Assembly (NCBI RefSeq): GCF_029690065.1
Contig: NZ_CP121463.1
Location: 1,364,001 to 1,428,000 of the forward strand
DNA length: 64,000 bases
Direction of reading: 5' to 3'
DNA from: Arthrobacter sp. Y-9
GTDB taxonomy: Bacteria > Actinomycetota > Actinomycetes > Actinomycetales > Micrococcaceae
In this document: one piece after another, positions 28,531-36,935 of the stretch
How positions within the stretch are numbered: position 1 is the stretch's first letter
How the letters are laid out: each line of letters starts with the position of its first letter
Notes under the pieces: generated by a model
Told to the model about the DNA's origin: nothing
The model's database searches: none
What the model saw: the letters and a program-made list of their open reading frames with translations, nothing else
Position numbers and translations under genes: made by a program

Positions 28531-29225
28531 CGGGACTCGCTTTCCTGTGGGGTGGTGTCGTTGACGGTGCGGGTGGGCGACAGGATGCCGCGGCCCCGCT
28601 GGCTGTGATGGAGGTGGTCCAGGCTGGCCTGCAGATGGACCGTGGTGGCGGCGGCGGCCAGGCCGGGATTCCCGCTGGCGACGGCGGCCGCGATCGCCGC
28701 GTGCTCCCGGGCGGAGTCACGGAGTCTGCCCGGGTTGTCGTGCGCCAGACGGCGCAGACGCTGAAGGTGGGGGCGGAGCTGCCGCAGGGACTGCGCGAGG
28801 TAGGCGTTGCCGCACTCCTCGTCCAGGGCGTCGTCGAGCTCTCCGACCAGCCGGTAGTAGCCGTCGACGGCGGACGGTGTGTCCAGCAGTGCCTCCGCGG
28901 CGATGAAGTCCTCCCGGAGGCGTGCGAAGCGCTCGCGGTCGCCACGTGTCGCCGCGAGCGCGGCCGCGCGGCTCTCCAGCGTCTCCCGGAGTTCGAAGAG
29001 CTGGTCGAGATCCGCCACGGACAGTTCGGCCACGACGACCCCGCGTCGCCGCTCGGCGACCGCCAGTCCTTCCGCGGTGAGCCGGGAGAGCGCCTCCCTC
29101 ACGGGGGTGCGGCTCACTCCGAGACGTTCCGCCTGTTCCACTTCGGCGAGGACCGTGCCGGGGGCAAGGCGCCAGGAGATGATGTCCTCCCGGAGGGCGT
29201 CGTACGCCCGGTCACGTGCTCGCAT
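28527..29225 (-). CDS. GntR/FadR-type regulator of the prp operon
   Basis: This 232-aa regulator has an N-terminal winged helix ([20 protein letters not shown]) and a C-terminal all-helical FCD ligand domain. It heads the prp operon and overlaps prpD, so it probably senses a propionate-pathway intermediate. Two TGTATACA palindromes lie just upstream; one overlaps the likely -10 region 8 nt before the ATG. That arrangement fits autorepression. Confidence 0.9.
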   Translation of the reverse strand: MRARDRAYDALREDIISWRLAPGTVLAEVEQAERLGVSRTPVREALSRLTAEGLAVAERRRGVVVAELSVADLDQLFELRETLESRAAALAATRGDRERFARLREDFIAAEALLDTPSAVDGYYRLVGELDDALDEECGNAYLAQSLRQLRPHLQRLRRLAHDNPGRLRDSAREHAAIAAAVASGNPGLAAAATTVHLQASLDHLHHSQRGRGILSPTRTVNDTTPQESESR

Positions 29226-29232
29226 GGCCTCA

Positions 29233-29294
29233 GTGTATACACAAATGGCTCACAAGAGGGTGAATTCGTATGAATCCCGTAGCTGTGTATACAA
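29233..29294. promoter_or_regulatory. Two GntR operators upstream of the prp operon
   Basis: TGTATACA occurs at 29234-29241 (within the 10-bp palindrome GTGTATACAC, 29233-29242) and again at 29286-29293, with centres 52 bp apart, about five helical turns. The gene-proximal copy includes TATACA, which can act as a -10 box on the minus strand 8 nt before the gntR ATG. Binding there would block transcription, and looping between copies is possible. Confidence 0.6.
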
Positions 29295-29300
29295 ACCGGC

Positions 29301-30104
29301 TCAGCCGCTCGGCGTGGGAGACGCGGTTGCAGGAACTGCGGACGGCGTGGCGGCCGGCGAAGGGGCCGGGGTGGCAGTGCTCAGACCCAGGACCGCGCCC
29401 ATCAGATCCGCGAGTCGCACGTGTCCCGCAGGACTCGGGTGCTCCCCGTCCGGGCCGAGCAGCGTATCCGCCTGGGATGCCATCCAGTCCAGGGCGATCG
29501 GATCCACGAATTCGGCGGACGACGCCTCGGCCGCGGCCTTGAGAGCGTCCCGGATGGCCAGGAGGTCCTGGTCGGGATCCGCCGAGTAGGCGGGTGGCCC
29601 CACGACGATCCGGCGGGCATGAGGAGCGCGGAGCCTGACATCCTGCAGCGCGGCCAGCGCCGCCTGCCTGATCTGGGTGGGATCCTCGCCTAGGTCGTTG
29701 TCGGATCCGAAGAACAGCACCGTCCGCGTCCACGCGTTGACGTACCGCTGCACTTCGGCCCCGAACGTGTCCCCTTCGGAGCCGGTGGTGACGTACCCGC
29801 TGCCGTTCTGCGCGCCGTTGACCAGGACGAGGCTGGGCTTCTGGGTGGCGAACCGCTGACTCAGCAGGGTGGGCCACGCCTGTTCGGGGGAGGTGCCGAA
29901 TCCGGTGCTCAGCGAATCCCCGATGATCACCACATTGGACTGCCCGGGCGGCGCCGGGGTGGCGCGGGTCGCGGCCTGGGCGCTCGTGCCGCAGGCTCCC
30001 AGGAGGGTCGCGACCGGTCCGCCCACTGCGAGCAGGAGGAAGGCCCGCCGACTGCTGGCGCGTTGCTGCCCCGGTGAGTTCTGCACGTTCCTCATGCTCT
30101 CCAT
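29301..30104 (-). CDS. SGNH/GDSL-family esterase lipoprotein
   Basis: This 267-aa SGNH hydrolase is predicted to be a membrane-anchored lipoprotein. A basic start (SSRRAFLLLAVGG) leads to the lipobox LLGAC. Block I is VVIIGDSLSTGFG with the nucleophilic Ser. Blocks II-III contain NGAQNGSG and FFGSDNDLG. Block V is DGEHPSPAGH with the catalytic Asp-His. A Pro/Thr/Ala/Ser-rich tail of about 30 residues ends the chain. The substrate is unknown; surface acyl groups are likely. It shares strand with the response-regulator gene upstream but is 101 bp from it. Confidence 0.85.
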   Translation of the reverse strand: MESMRNVQNSPGQQRASSRRAFLLLAVGGPVATLLGACGTSAQAATRATPAPPGQSNVVIIGDSLSTGFGTSPEQAWPTLLSQRFATQKPSLVLVNGAQNGSGYVTTGSEGDTFGAEVQRYVNAWTRTVLFFGSDNDLGEDPTQIRQAALAALQDVRLRAPHARRIVVGPPAYSADPDQDLLAIRDALKAAAEASSAEFVDPIALDWMASQADTLLGPDGEHPSPAGHVRLADLMGAVLGLSTATPAPSPAATPSAVPATASPTPSG

Positions 30105-30120
30105 CGTTCCTGTGTCTGCG

Positions 30121-30174
30121 CTGTGCTTTCTGGCTGCCCTGTGCTTTCTCACTGCCCTGTGCAGCCTCGCAGGG
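30121..30174. repeat. Short 18-nt tandem repeat
   Basis: Three adjacent 18-nt units each begin CTGTGC (30121, 30139 and 30157). The first two match at nearly every base and the third is degenerate. They lie in the 101-bp spacer between the SGNH gene and the response regulator. Confidence 0.5.
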
Positions 30175-30205
30175 GTCGTCCTGGCGTGTCGGCGGCCCGG
30201 CCGTC

Positions 30206-30922
30206 TCACACGCTGCGGTACTCGTTCTCCGGCCGTCCCGGCGTGCCGTAGCGCGGGGTGCTCCGCAGCACTCCGGCGCCCACCAGATGCTCGAGGTAGC
30301 GGCGGGCGGTCACCCGCGAAAGGTTGGCCTGCTCGGCGAGTTCGGCCGCGGAGAGCGGGTGCGGCGCCGAGGTGACGAGTTCGCGGACGGCGGCGAGCGT
30401 CGTCGTCGAGATGCCCTTCGGCAGCGGAAGCTCCACCGGCGCGCGCAGGGTGGCGAAGGCCTGGTCCACGGCGCTCTGGTCCACCGGAGCGGGGGAGGAA
30501 TCCTCGGTGTCCGCTCCGGGCGAGCCGAGGGTCTGGCGGAAGGCGCGGTAGTTCTCGAGCTTCTCCGCGAAGGTGGAGTACGTGAACGGCTTGATGAGGT
30601 ACTGCACGACGCCGGTCGCGATGGCTCCGCGGACCACGGCGAGTTCCCGCACGGCGGTGATGGCGATGATGTCCGTCAGGAGGCCCGCGCTCCGCATCCG
30701 GCGGGCGACGTCGAGACCGTGCAGGTCCGGCAGGTTCATGTCCAGGAGCACCAGGTCCACCGTCTCGCCGCGCTCGCGGGCCTGGGCGAGCGCCTTGAGG
30801 GCCTCCTGCCCGCCGGAGGCGCTTCCGGCGTGTTCGAATCCCTCCAGGCGATCCAGGTACGCGGCATGCGCTTCCCGTGCGATCGCCTCGTCCTCCACGA
30901 CGAGGACCCGGATGGGTTTCAT
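30206..30922 (-). CDS. CitB/DcuR-type response regulator
   Basis: This 238-aa regulator has an N-terminal receiver domain with the phospho-acceptor Asp in LVLLDMNLPDLHG and the conserved Lys in LIKPF. The C-terminal DNA-binding helix-turn-helix contains LSAAELAEQANLSRVTARRYL. That architecture belongs to the CitB/DcuR/DctR group controlling organic-acid uptake. Its ATG overlaps the kinase stop codon by 4 nt. The likely target is the divergent dctA gene. Confidence 0.92.
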   Translation of the reverse strand: MKPIRVLVVEDEAIAREAHAAYLDRLEGFEHAGSASGGQEALKALAQARERGETVDLVLLDMNLPDLHGLDVARRMRSAGLLTDIIAITAVRELAVVRGAIATGVVQYLIKPFTYSTFAEKLENYRAFRQTLGSPGADTEDSSPAPVDQSAVDQAFATLRAPVELPLPKGISTTTLAAVRELVTSAPHPLSAAELAEQANLSRVTARRYLEHLVGAGVLRSTPRYGTPGRPENEYRSV

Positions 30923-32607
30923 GACTCTCCTTCGGGGTGTGCTGCCGGTCCGCCTTCCAGCGGAAGGGTGACGACGAAGCGGGCCCCGGGCAGTTCCCCC
31001 GGCTCCCGTGGCGCGGAAACGGACGACGGCGCGTGGCCGGCCTCCACCTCCAGTGTCCCACCCAGCCTGCGCACCGTCTGCCGCACGAGTGCCAGCCCCA
31101 CCCCGCGGCCGTGCCGGCTCGCCTTGGTGGAGTACCCGAACTCGAAGGCCCGCTCGAGCTGCCCTTCGCCGAGTCCCGCGCCCGAATCCTGGACCGAGAA
31201 CGCCACGGAACCGTCGTCCGCGGTGATGCGGAGACGCACCAGCCGAGGTGCTTCCGCGGCGGCCGCGGCGTCGATGGCGTTGTCCAGGAGATTGCCGAGG
31301 ATGGTCACCAGATCCTGCACCGGGATGTCCAGCACCGCGGGGGTGGAGCCGCCGTGCAGCTCCAGGAGGACACCGCGTTCGTGGGCTTCCGCTGACTTGC
31401 CCATGACGAGCGCGGCCAGGACCGGCTCGTCCACGGAACCGAGCAGGTCATCGGCGAGCCGCTGGCCCAGTTCGAGGTCCCGGGTGGCGAGTTCCAGCGC
31501 CTCAGGGGTCCGCCCCAGTTCCATGAGCGAGACCATGAGGTGGAGGCGGTTGGCGTGTTCGTGGGTCTGGGCGCGGAGTGCGTCGGAGAGGGTCCGTGTG
31601 GTGGCCAGCTCGGAGCCGAGGGATTCGATCTCCGTCCGGTCACGCAGCGTGGCGACCGTTCCGAGACGCCGTGGCCTCGACCGCGCCCCGGCGTCCTGCT
31701 CCACGGCGGCCTGTTGATTGACCACCAGCAGGCGGGGGCCGGCGAGGTGGACCTCGTCCAGCGCCTCACGACCGGAGGTGAAGAGCTCCCGCAGGCTGGG
31801 TTCCAGGGGCAGGTCCGCCACGGTCGGCGCCGCGGTGCCGCCCGGGGAACCGGGGGAGTCGAGGCCCAGAAGCTCCGCCGCCTGGTCGTTGTAGATCACC
31901 ACCCGGCCGCGGGTGTCCACGAGGACCACGCCCTCACGGACCGAGTGCAGCACGGATTCGTAATACGCGAACAGCTGAGCGAGCTGCTCCGCGCCCCAGC
32001 CGTGCGTGACCCGGCGCAGGTACCGGCCGAGCAGCCAGGCCACGAGCGCGCCGCCCGTCACGAGTGCCGCCGCCAGACCGAGGATCGCCAGAAGCCGCCA
32101 GGTGATGCCGGCGTCGACGTTCTGTACGGTGACGCCCGCGGACACGAGGGCGACGACTTTCCCGGAGGAGTTCTTCACCGGGACGATCGTCCGGACGGAC
32201 GCGCCCAGGGTGCCGGTGTAGGTCTCGGTGAAGTCCTGGCCCCGCAGTGCCGGTTCGACCGTGCCCAGGTACTTCTTGCCGATCTCGGCCGGATTCGCGT
32301 GCGTCCAGCGGGTGGTGTCCGGGCTCATGATCGTCAGGAAGTCCACGTGGCCGCGCCGCATGACCGCCTCGGCGTAGGGCTGGAGGACCACGGACGGCTC
32401 GGGGGAGACAGCGGCCTGCACCACGAAGGGGCTCGCGGCCACTGTGGCGGCGACGCTCTGGGTGCGCTGCCCGGCGTCGTCGTAACTGCGCGTTCTGATG
32501 TCGACGGCGGCGAAGGCGCTCGCGGCGATGGCGGCCGTCAGCACGAGGAGCAGGTTCGCCACGAAGAGACGCCGGGCGATGCTCCAGCGCCCCATGAGGT
32601 CCTTCAC
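30919..32607 (-). CDS. CitA/DcuS-type sensor histidine kinase
   Basis: This 562-aa membrane kinase has an N-terminal helix (about residues 12-33), an extracytoplasmic sensor domain, and a second helix near residue 175. A PAS domain (EGVVLVDTRGRVVIYNDQAA) follows. The phospho-acceptor motif is THEHANRLHLMVSLMELG, and ATP-binding boxes NLLDNAIDA and GRGVGLALV complete the kinase. The layout is that of CitA/DcuS sensors of citrate or C4-dicarboxylates. GTG 32607 is preceded by GGAGGA; ATG 32595 is an alternative. It is divergent from dctA. Confidence 0.92.
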   Translation of the reverse strand: MKDLMGRWSIARRLFVANLLLVLTAAIAASAFAAVDIRTRSYDDAGQRTQSVAATVAASPFVVQAAVSPEPSVVLQPYAEAVMRRGHVDFLTIMSPDTTRWTHANPAEIGKKYLGTVEPALRGQDFTETYTGTLGASVRTIVPVKNSSGKVVALVSAGVTVQNVDAGITWRLLAILGLAAALVTGGALVAWLLGRYLRRVTHGWGAEQLAQLFAYYESVLHSVREGVVLVDTRGRVVIYNDQAAELLGLDSPGSPGGTAAPTVADLPLEPSLRELFTSGREALDEVHLAGPRLLVVNQQAAVEQDAGARSRPRRLGTVATLRDRTEIESLGSELATTRTLSDALRAQTHEHANRLHLMVSLMELGRTPEALELATRDLELGQRLADDLLGSVDEPVLAALVMGKSAEAHERGVLLELHGGSTPAVLDIPVQDLVTILGNLLDNAIDAAAAAEAPRLVRLRITADDGSVAFSVQDSGAGLGEGQLERAFEFGYSTKASRHGRGVGLALVRQTVRRLGGTLEVEAGHAPSSVSAPREPGELPGARFVVTLPLEGGPAAHPEGES

Positions 32608-32706
32608 GGTTCTCGTCTCCTCCGTGTCCGGTGAGCGCCGGCCGGCGCCGTCGCCTGATGTCGTGCCTGGTTCCGTGGTCTCCCCGCGACCAATATGACC
32701 GCAAGA

Positions 32707-32720
32707 GTGACCCAGGTCAC
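32707..32720. promoter_or_regulatory. Candidate CRP/GlxR site upstream of dctA
   Basis: GTGA-CCCAGG-TCAC is a perfect inverted repeat with the half-sites and 6-bp spacing of cAMP receptor protein/GlxR operators. It lies 70 bp before the dctA start in the divergent kinase-dctA spacer. This would give catabolite control of dicarboxylate uptake. Confidence 0.45.
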
Positions 32721-32790
32721 GCCCCCGGCCACCATGGTCCCACGAGGTGCGGTCAGTCAGGCCGCGCGAACGACTCCCAAGGAGCAACGA

Positions 32791-34143
32791 ATGTCCTTGC
32801 AGCATCAGGCGCCAACGGCGGCGCCCGCGCGCGGCAAACGTCTTGAATCATCCCACTACCTGTACATCGCCGTCATCGTCGCGGTGGTGCTCGGAGCCGT
32901 GGTGGGCATCCTCTTCCCCGAAGTGGGGAAATCCCTGAAGCCTCTGGGCGACGGGTTCATCAAGCTCATCAAGATGATGATCGCCCCGGTCATCTTCTGC
33001 ACCATCGTGCTCGGCATCGGCTCGATCGCCAAGGCGGCCACGGTGGGCAAGGTGGGCGGCCTCGCCCTCCTGTACTTCGTGATCATGTCCACGTTTGCGC
33101 TGGCCATCGGCCTCGTGGTGGGCAACCTCATCCACCCGGGCGAGGGCCTCAAGCTCACCCCGTACGACCCCAACAAGAAGGCCGCCACGGACAGCACCGT
33201 GGACTTCCTCCTCGGGATCATCCCGGGGGACATCCCCGTGCTGCCGACCCTGCTGGTCGCCATCCTGGTGGGCTTCGCCGTCCAGAAGATGGGCACGCAG
33301 GGGACCCCGATCCTCAATGCGATCGGGCATGCGCAGAAGCTCGTGTTCCGCATCCTGGTCATGATCATGTGGCTGGCTCCCGTGGGCGCGTTCGGCGCCA
33401 TCGCCGCCGTCGTCGGGGCGACCGGTGTGAAGGCGATCGTCAGCATGCTGACGCTCATGGTGGCGTTCTACCTGACGTGCATCCTCTTCATCGTCCTGGT
33501 GCTGGGCTCGCTCCTGCGGGTGGTGTCGGGCGTCAACATCTTCAGCCTCATGAAGTACCTGGGCCGCGAATACCTGCTCATCTTCTCCACCTCATCCTCG
33601 GAGGCGGCGCTGCCCCGGCTCATCGCCAAGATGGAGCACCTGGGTGTGTCGAAGCCGGTGGTCGGCGTGACCGTTCCCACCGGGTATTCCTTCAACCTGG
33701 ACGGCACGGCCATCTACTTGACCATGGCCTCCCTGTTCGTCGCCAACGCGATGAACATGCCCCTGAACCTGGGGGAGCAGATCTCCCTCCTGGTCTTCAT
33801 GATCATCGCGTCCAAGGGCGCGGCGGGCGTCACGGGCGCCGGTCTGGCGACGCTGGCGGCGGGTCTGCAGGCGCACCGGCCGGAACTGCTGGGCGGGGTC
33901 GGCATCATCGTCGGCATCGACCGGTTCATGTCCGAGGCGCGTGCCCTGACGAACTTCACGGGCAACGCGGTGGCCACCGTGCTGATCGGGACGTGGGTGA
34001 AGGAGGTCGACACCGCTCAGGTGCGCTCCGTGCTGGCGGGGGAGCGGCCGTTCGACGAGTCCTCGATGCTTGCGGACAGCCACGGCCCGGCGGCCCCGGT
34101 GGAGGCTGCCGCAGGCGCGGGGAAGGCCCCGGTCCCGGCCTAA
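32791..34143 (+). CDS. dctA: C4-dicarboxylate:cation symporter
   Basis: This 450-aa transporter of the DAACS family imports succinate, fumarate or malate with cations. The Ser-rich reentrant loop is TSSSEAALPRL, and GYSFNLDGTAIYLTMASLF and NFTGNAVATVLIG are family signatures for substrate and ion binding. About eight helices plus two hairpins fit the length. AAGGAG six bases before ATG 32791 sets the start. It is divergent from a CitA/CitB-type two-component pair, its likely activator. Confidence 0.95.
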   Translation: MSLQHQAPTAAPARGKRLESSHYLYIAVIVAVVLGAVVGILFPEVGKSLKPLGDGFIKLIKMMIAPVIFCTIVLGIGSIAKAATVGKVGGLALLYFVIMSTFALAIGLVVGNLIHPGEGLKLTPYDPNKKAATDSTVDFLLGIIPGDIPVLPTLLVAILVGFAVQKMGTQGTPILNAIGHAQKLVFRILVMIMWLAPVGAFGAIAAVVGATGVKAIVSMLTLMVAFYLTCILFIVLVLGSLLRVVSGVNIFSLMKYLGREYLLIFSTSSSEAALPRLIAKMEHLGVSKPVVGVTVPTGYSFNLDGTAIYLTMASLFVANAMNMPLNLGEQISLLVFMIIASKGAAGVTGAGLATLAAGLQAHRPELLGGVGIIVGIDRFMSEARALTNFTGNAVATVLIGTWVKEVDTAQVRSVLAGERPFDESSMLADSHGPAAPVEAAAGAGKAPVPA

Positions 34144-34170
34144 CCTTGACCCTCTACTTGAGGGTCAAGG
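34144..34170 (+). terminator. Terminator after dctA
   Basis: A perfect 11-bp stem (CCTTGACCCTC at 34144-34154 with 34160-34170) and a 5-nt loop begin immediately after the dctA stop codon. No T run follows. Confidence 0.65.
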
Positions 34171-34260
34171 CTCACGGAGGCGACTTTGTCAACATCCCCA
34201 GCCAGCGTGTCGTAGCCGTTAGGGTGGAGGTCAGGCAAGAGTCATCGCAATGCAGGAAGA

Positions 34261-35163
34261 GTGGATCATCACGTGAGCAGCGAGCAGGGTACGACCGCGC
34301 TGGGTACCACCGAGGAAGACGTCAGGCTCGGCCCCACCGGCCGCCCCTGGCGGGAGTTCCCCACCCCAGCGCCCCTGGAATCGCACGGTCCCGCCCGGGT
34401 CATCGCCATGGTGAACCAGAAGGGCGGCGTGGGTAAGACCACCTCCACCATCAACCTGGCCGCGGCGCTCGCCGAATACGGGCGCCGAGTCCTGTTGGTG
34501 GACTTCGATCCGCAGGGCGCCCTGTCCGCCGGCTTCGGCGCCAACCCGCACGAGCTGGACCTCACGGTCTACAACGTGCTGATGGACCGCAAGGTGGACA
34601 TCCGGGACGCCATCCACTCCACCGGGGTGGAGGGCGTGGACCTGCTCCCCGCCAACATCGACCTCTCCGCCGCCGAGGTGCAGCTGGTCAACGAGGTGGC
34701 TCGCGAGCAGGTCCTCGCCAGCGCCCTGCGCAAGGTCGAGGACGACTACGACGTGGTCCTCATCGACTGCCAGCCGTCCCTGGGTCTCCTGACGGTCAAC
34801 GCGCTGACCGCGGCGCACGGCGTGATCATCCCGCTCATCTGCGAGTTCTTCGCGCTCCGCGCCGTGGCGCTGCTCGTGGAGACCATCGAGAAGGTTCAGG
34901 ACCGCCTCAACCCGCGACTGCAGGTGGACGGCGTGCTCGCCACCATGTACGACGCGCGGACCCTCCACAGCCGCGAGGTCATCACCCGCCTGGTCGAGGC
35001 GTTCGGTGACAAGGTCTTCGAAACCGTCATCAAGCGCACCATCAAGTTCGCGGACGCCACGGTGGCCGCCGAACCCATCACGCAGTACGCCAGCAACCAC
35101 CCGGGCGCCGAGGCGTACCGCCAGCTGGCCAAGGAACTCATCGAGCGCGGCGGTGCTCCGTAA
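34261..35163 (+). CDS. parA: ParA-family chromosome partitioning ATPase
   Basis: This ParA/Soj-type ATPase helps segregate the chromosome. The deviant Walker A is KGGVGKTTSTINLAAAL, with VDFDPQGALS and the Walker B region VVLIDCQPSLGLLT. The N-terminus has an extra 40 residues before the core, and starts at GTG 34261 or GTG 34276 are both possible. It lies 8 nt upstream of scpA, the conserved parA-scpA-scpB arrangement of actinobacteria. It is the first core gene after the large accessory insertion. Confidence 0.92.
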   Translation: MDHHVSSEQGTTALGTTEEDVRLGPTGRPWREFPTPAPLESHGPARVIAMVNQKGGVGKTTSTINLAAALAEYGRRVLLVDFDPQGALSAGFGANPHELDLTVYNVLMDRKVDIRDAIHSTGVEGVDLLPANIDLSAAEVQLVNEVAREQVLASALRKVEDDYDVVLIDCQPSLGLLTVNALTAAHGVIIPLICEFFALRAVALLVETIEKVQDRLNPRLQVDGVLATMYDARTLHSREVITRLVEAFGDKVFETVIKRTIKFADATVAAEPITQYASNHPGAEAYRQLAKELIERGGAP

Positions 35164-35171
35164 GCAGCGTC

Positions 35172-36149
35172 ATGCCCGCTGACCAGGTGAGCGGGCCGCA
35201 GCACGACGACGCCGCCCCGCGCCTTCCGTCGGCGCAGGACGGCGGCGGTGGCGCCGTCGTCGTGGTCGCCGAAGAGGCCGGTGCCCCGGAGAGCGGCCAG
35301 GCCCAGGGGTTCCAGGTCCGTCTGGAGAACTTCTCCGGCCCGTTCGACCTGCTCCTGAGCCTGATCTCCAAGCGCGAGATGGACGTGACCGAGGTGGCCC
35401 TCGCGACCGTCACGGACGAGTTCATCGCGTACATCCGGGCGCTCCAGGAGCAAGGCGAGGACTGGGCCCTGGATGAGGCCAGCGAGTTCCTGGTCATCGC
35501 CGCCACACTCCTCGACATCAAGGCCGCCCGGCTCCTGCCCGCCGGTGAGCTCGATCCCGAAGAGGACCTTGCCGCGCTGGAAGCCCGCGACCTGCTGTTC
35601 GCGCGCCTCCTGCAGTACAAGGCCTTCAAGGAGGTCGCGACCCAGCTGGGCGAGGACCTCACCCAGGAGGCGCTGCGCTTCCCGCGCCTGGTCAGCCTCG
35701 AACCCCATTTCGCCGCGCTGCTGCCGGAACTCGTGTGGAAGCACGGTCCCGACGACTTCGCACAGCTCGCCGCCAAGGTCCTCGCGCCCAAAGAGGAGAC
35801 GATCCCTCAGGTGGGCGTCGACCACCTGCACAGCGCGCCCGTGAGCGTCCGAGAGCAGGCCGAGCTCCTCGCCCTGCGCCTGCAGGCGGAGCATCAGCTG
35901 AGCTTCCGGTCGCTCGTGGCGGACGCACTGAACGCCCAGGTGGTGATCGCGAGATTCCTGGCGCTCCTGGAGCTGTTCCGGGACCGGGCCGTGGCGTTCG
36001 AACAGCTCGAAGCCCTGGGGGAGCTGACCGTCCGGTGGACGGGCCATGAGCACGAGGGGGACGGCGCTCCGCTGCTCTCGGGTGGCTCCGATTTCGATGA
36101 ACCGGCGGAACCTGCAGCCGCCGAGGAAGGTGCTCACGATGAGCGGTGA
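35172..36149 (+). CDS. scpA: Segregation and condensation protein A
   Basis: ScpA is the kleisin subunit that bridges the SMC heads. The core starts at FQVRLENFSGPFDLLLSLIS and continues with EFLVIAATLLDIKAARLLP, both diagnostic. The C-terminal winged-helix part follows (RFLALLELFRDRAVAFEQ). At 325 aa it has an Ala/Gly/Pro-rich N-terminal extension of about 45 residues and an acidic C-terminal tail. It overlaps scpB by 11 nt. Confidence 0.95.
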   Translation: MPADQVSGPQHDDAAPRLPSAQDGGGGAVVVVAEEAGAPESGQAQGFQVRLENFSGPFDLLLSLISKREMDVTEVALATVTDEFIAYIRALQEQGEDWALDEASEFLVIAATLLDIKAARLLPAGELDPEEDLAALEARDLLFARLLQYKAFKEVATQLGEDLTQEALRFPRLVSLEPHFAALLPELVWKHGPDDFAQLAAKVLAPKEETIPQVGVDHLHSAPVSVREQAELLALRLQAEHQLSFRSLVADALNAQVVIARFLALLELFRDRAVAFEQLEALGELTVRWTGHEHEGDGAPLLSGGSDFDEPAEPAAAEEGAHDER

Positions 36150-36708
36150 CGACGGACTGCTGTCCGCGCTGGAGGCGGTCCTCATGGTGGTGGACGAGCC
36201 GGTGAGCACGGTGCAGCTCGCGTCCGCGCTGGAGATCCCCGAGGAGGAGGTCGAGGCCGGACTGCAGGCGCTTCGTGCCGAGTACGACGGCGCGGTGCCC
36301 GGCGCCCGCATGCGCGGCTTCGAGCTGCGGAACCTCGCCGGCGGTTGGCGCATCTACTCGCGGCCGCTGCATGCCGAGGCCGTGCAGCGCTTCGTGATGG
36401 ACGGCCAGACGGCACGGCTGACGCAGGCCGCGCTCGAGACCCTGGCCGTGGTGGCGTACCGGCAGCCGGTGTCGCGGGCACGGGTGTCCGCGATCCGTGG
36501 CGTCAACGTGGACTCGGTGATGAAGACCCTGGTCCAGCGGGGCCTGGTGGAGGACTGCGGCACCGACCCGGAGTCCGGAGCCATCCAGTACCGCACGACG
36601 GCGTACTTCCTCGAGAGACTCGGGGTGAAGGACCTGTCCGAGCTCCCGGCGATCTCCCCTTACCTCCCGGGCCTGGACGAGTCGACGGCGTTCTACCCGG
36701 GGGTTTAG
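36139..36708 (+). CDS. scpB: Segregation and condensation protein B
   Basis: ScpB binds ScpA and completes the SMC complex. The 189-aa protein has two winged-helix domains with the family motif LTQAALETLAVVAYRQPVSR and IRGVNVDSVMKTLVQRGLVE. ATG 36139 lies inside the end of scpA, giving coupled translation. In relatives rluB follows directly, but here an AbiEi/DUF559-like gene with flanking palindromes intervenes. Confidence 0.95.
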   Translation: MSGDDGLLSALEAVLMVVDEPVSTVQLASALEIPEEEVEAGLQALRAEYDGAVPGARMRGFELRNLAGGWRIYSRPLHAEAVQRFVMDGQTARLTQAALETLAVVAYRQPVSRARVSAIRGVNVDSVMKTLVQRGLVEDCGTDPESGAIQYRTTAYFLERLGVKDLSELPAISPYLPGLDESTAFYPGV

Positions 36709-36776
36709 GGGTGCTCCGGGTCGCGGTGCCCGGCCCTCCCGGTCCCTCGCCCTACCCGCCGCCTCGCCCTACCCGC

Positions 36777-36841
36777 GAAACAGTGAGTTTCCGCTGAAAC
36801 AGTGTGTTGTGCTCACTGTTTCAGCGGAAACTCACTGTTTC
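36777..36841. repeat. 65-bp palindromic element, copy 1
   Basis: Two perfect 28-bp arms (36777-36804 and 36814-36841) flank a 9-nt loop TGTTGTGCT. Each arm itself contains two related AAACAGTG blocks. A second copy in the opposite orientation lies at 37906-37970, across the AbiEi/DUF559-like gene. It may also act as a terminator after scpB. Confidence 0.8.
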
Positions 36842-36935
36842 GGCGAGGCCTCACCCACACCGTCCCGTGATCAGACAATCCACATACGGGCAGAAGTGGA
36901 CCACCGGGACTCGGGACCAGCGCACCGTGGTCGGT

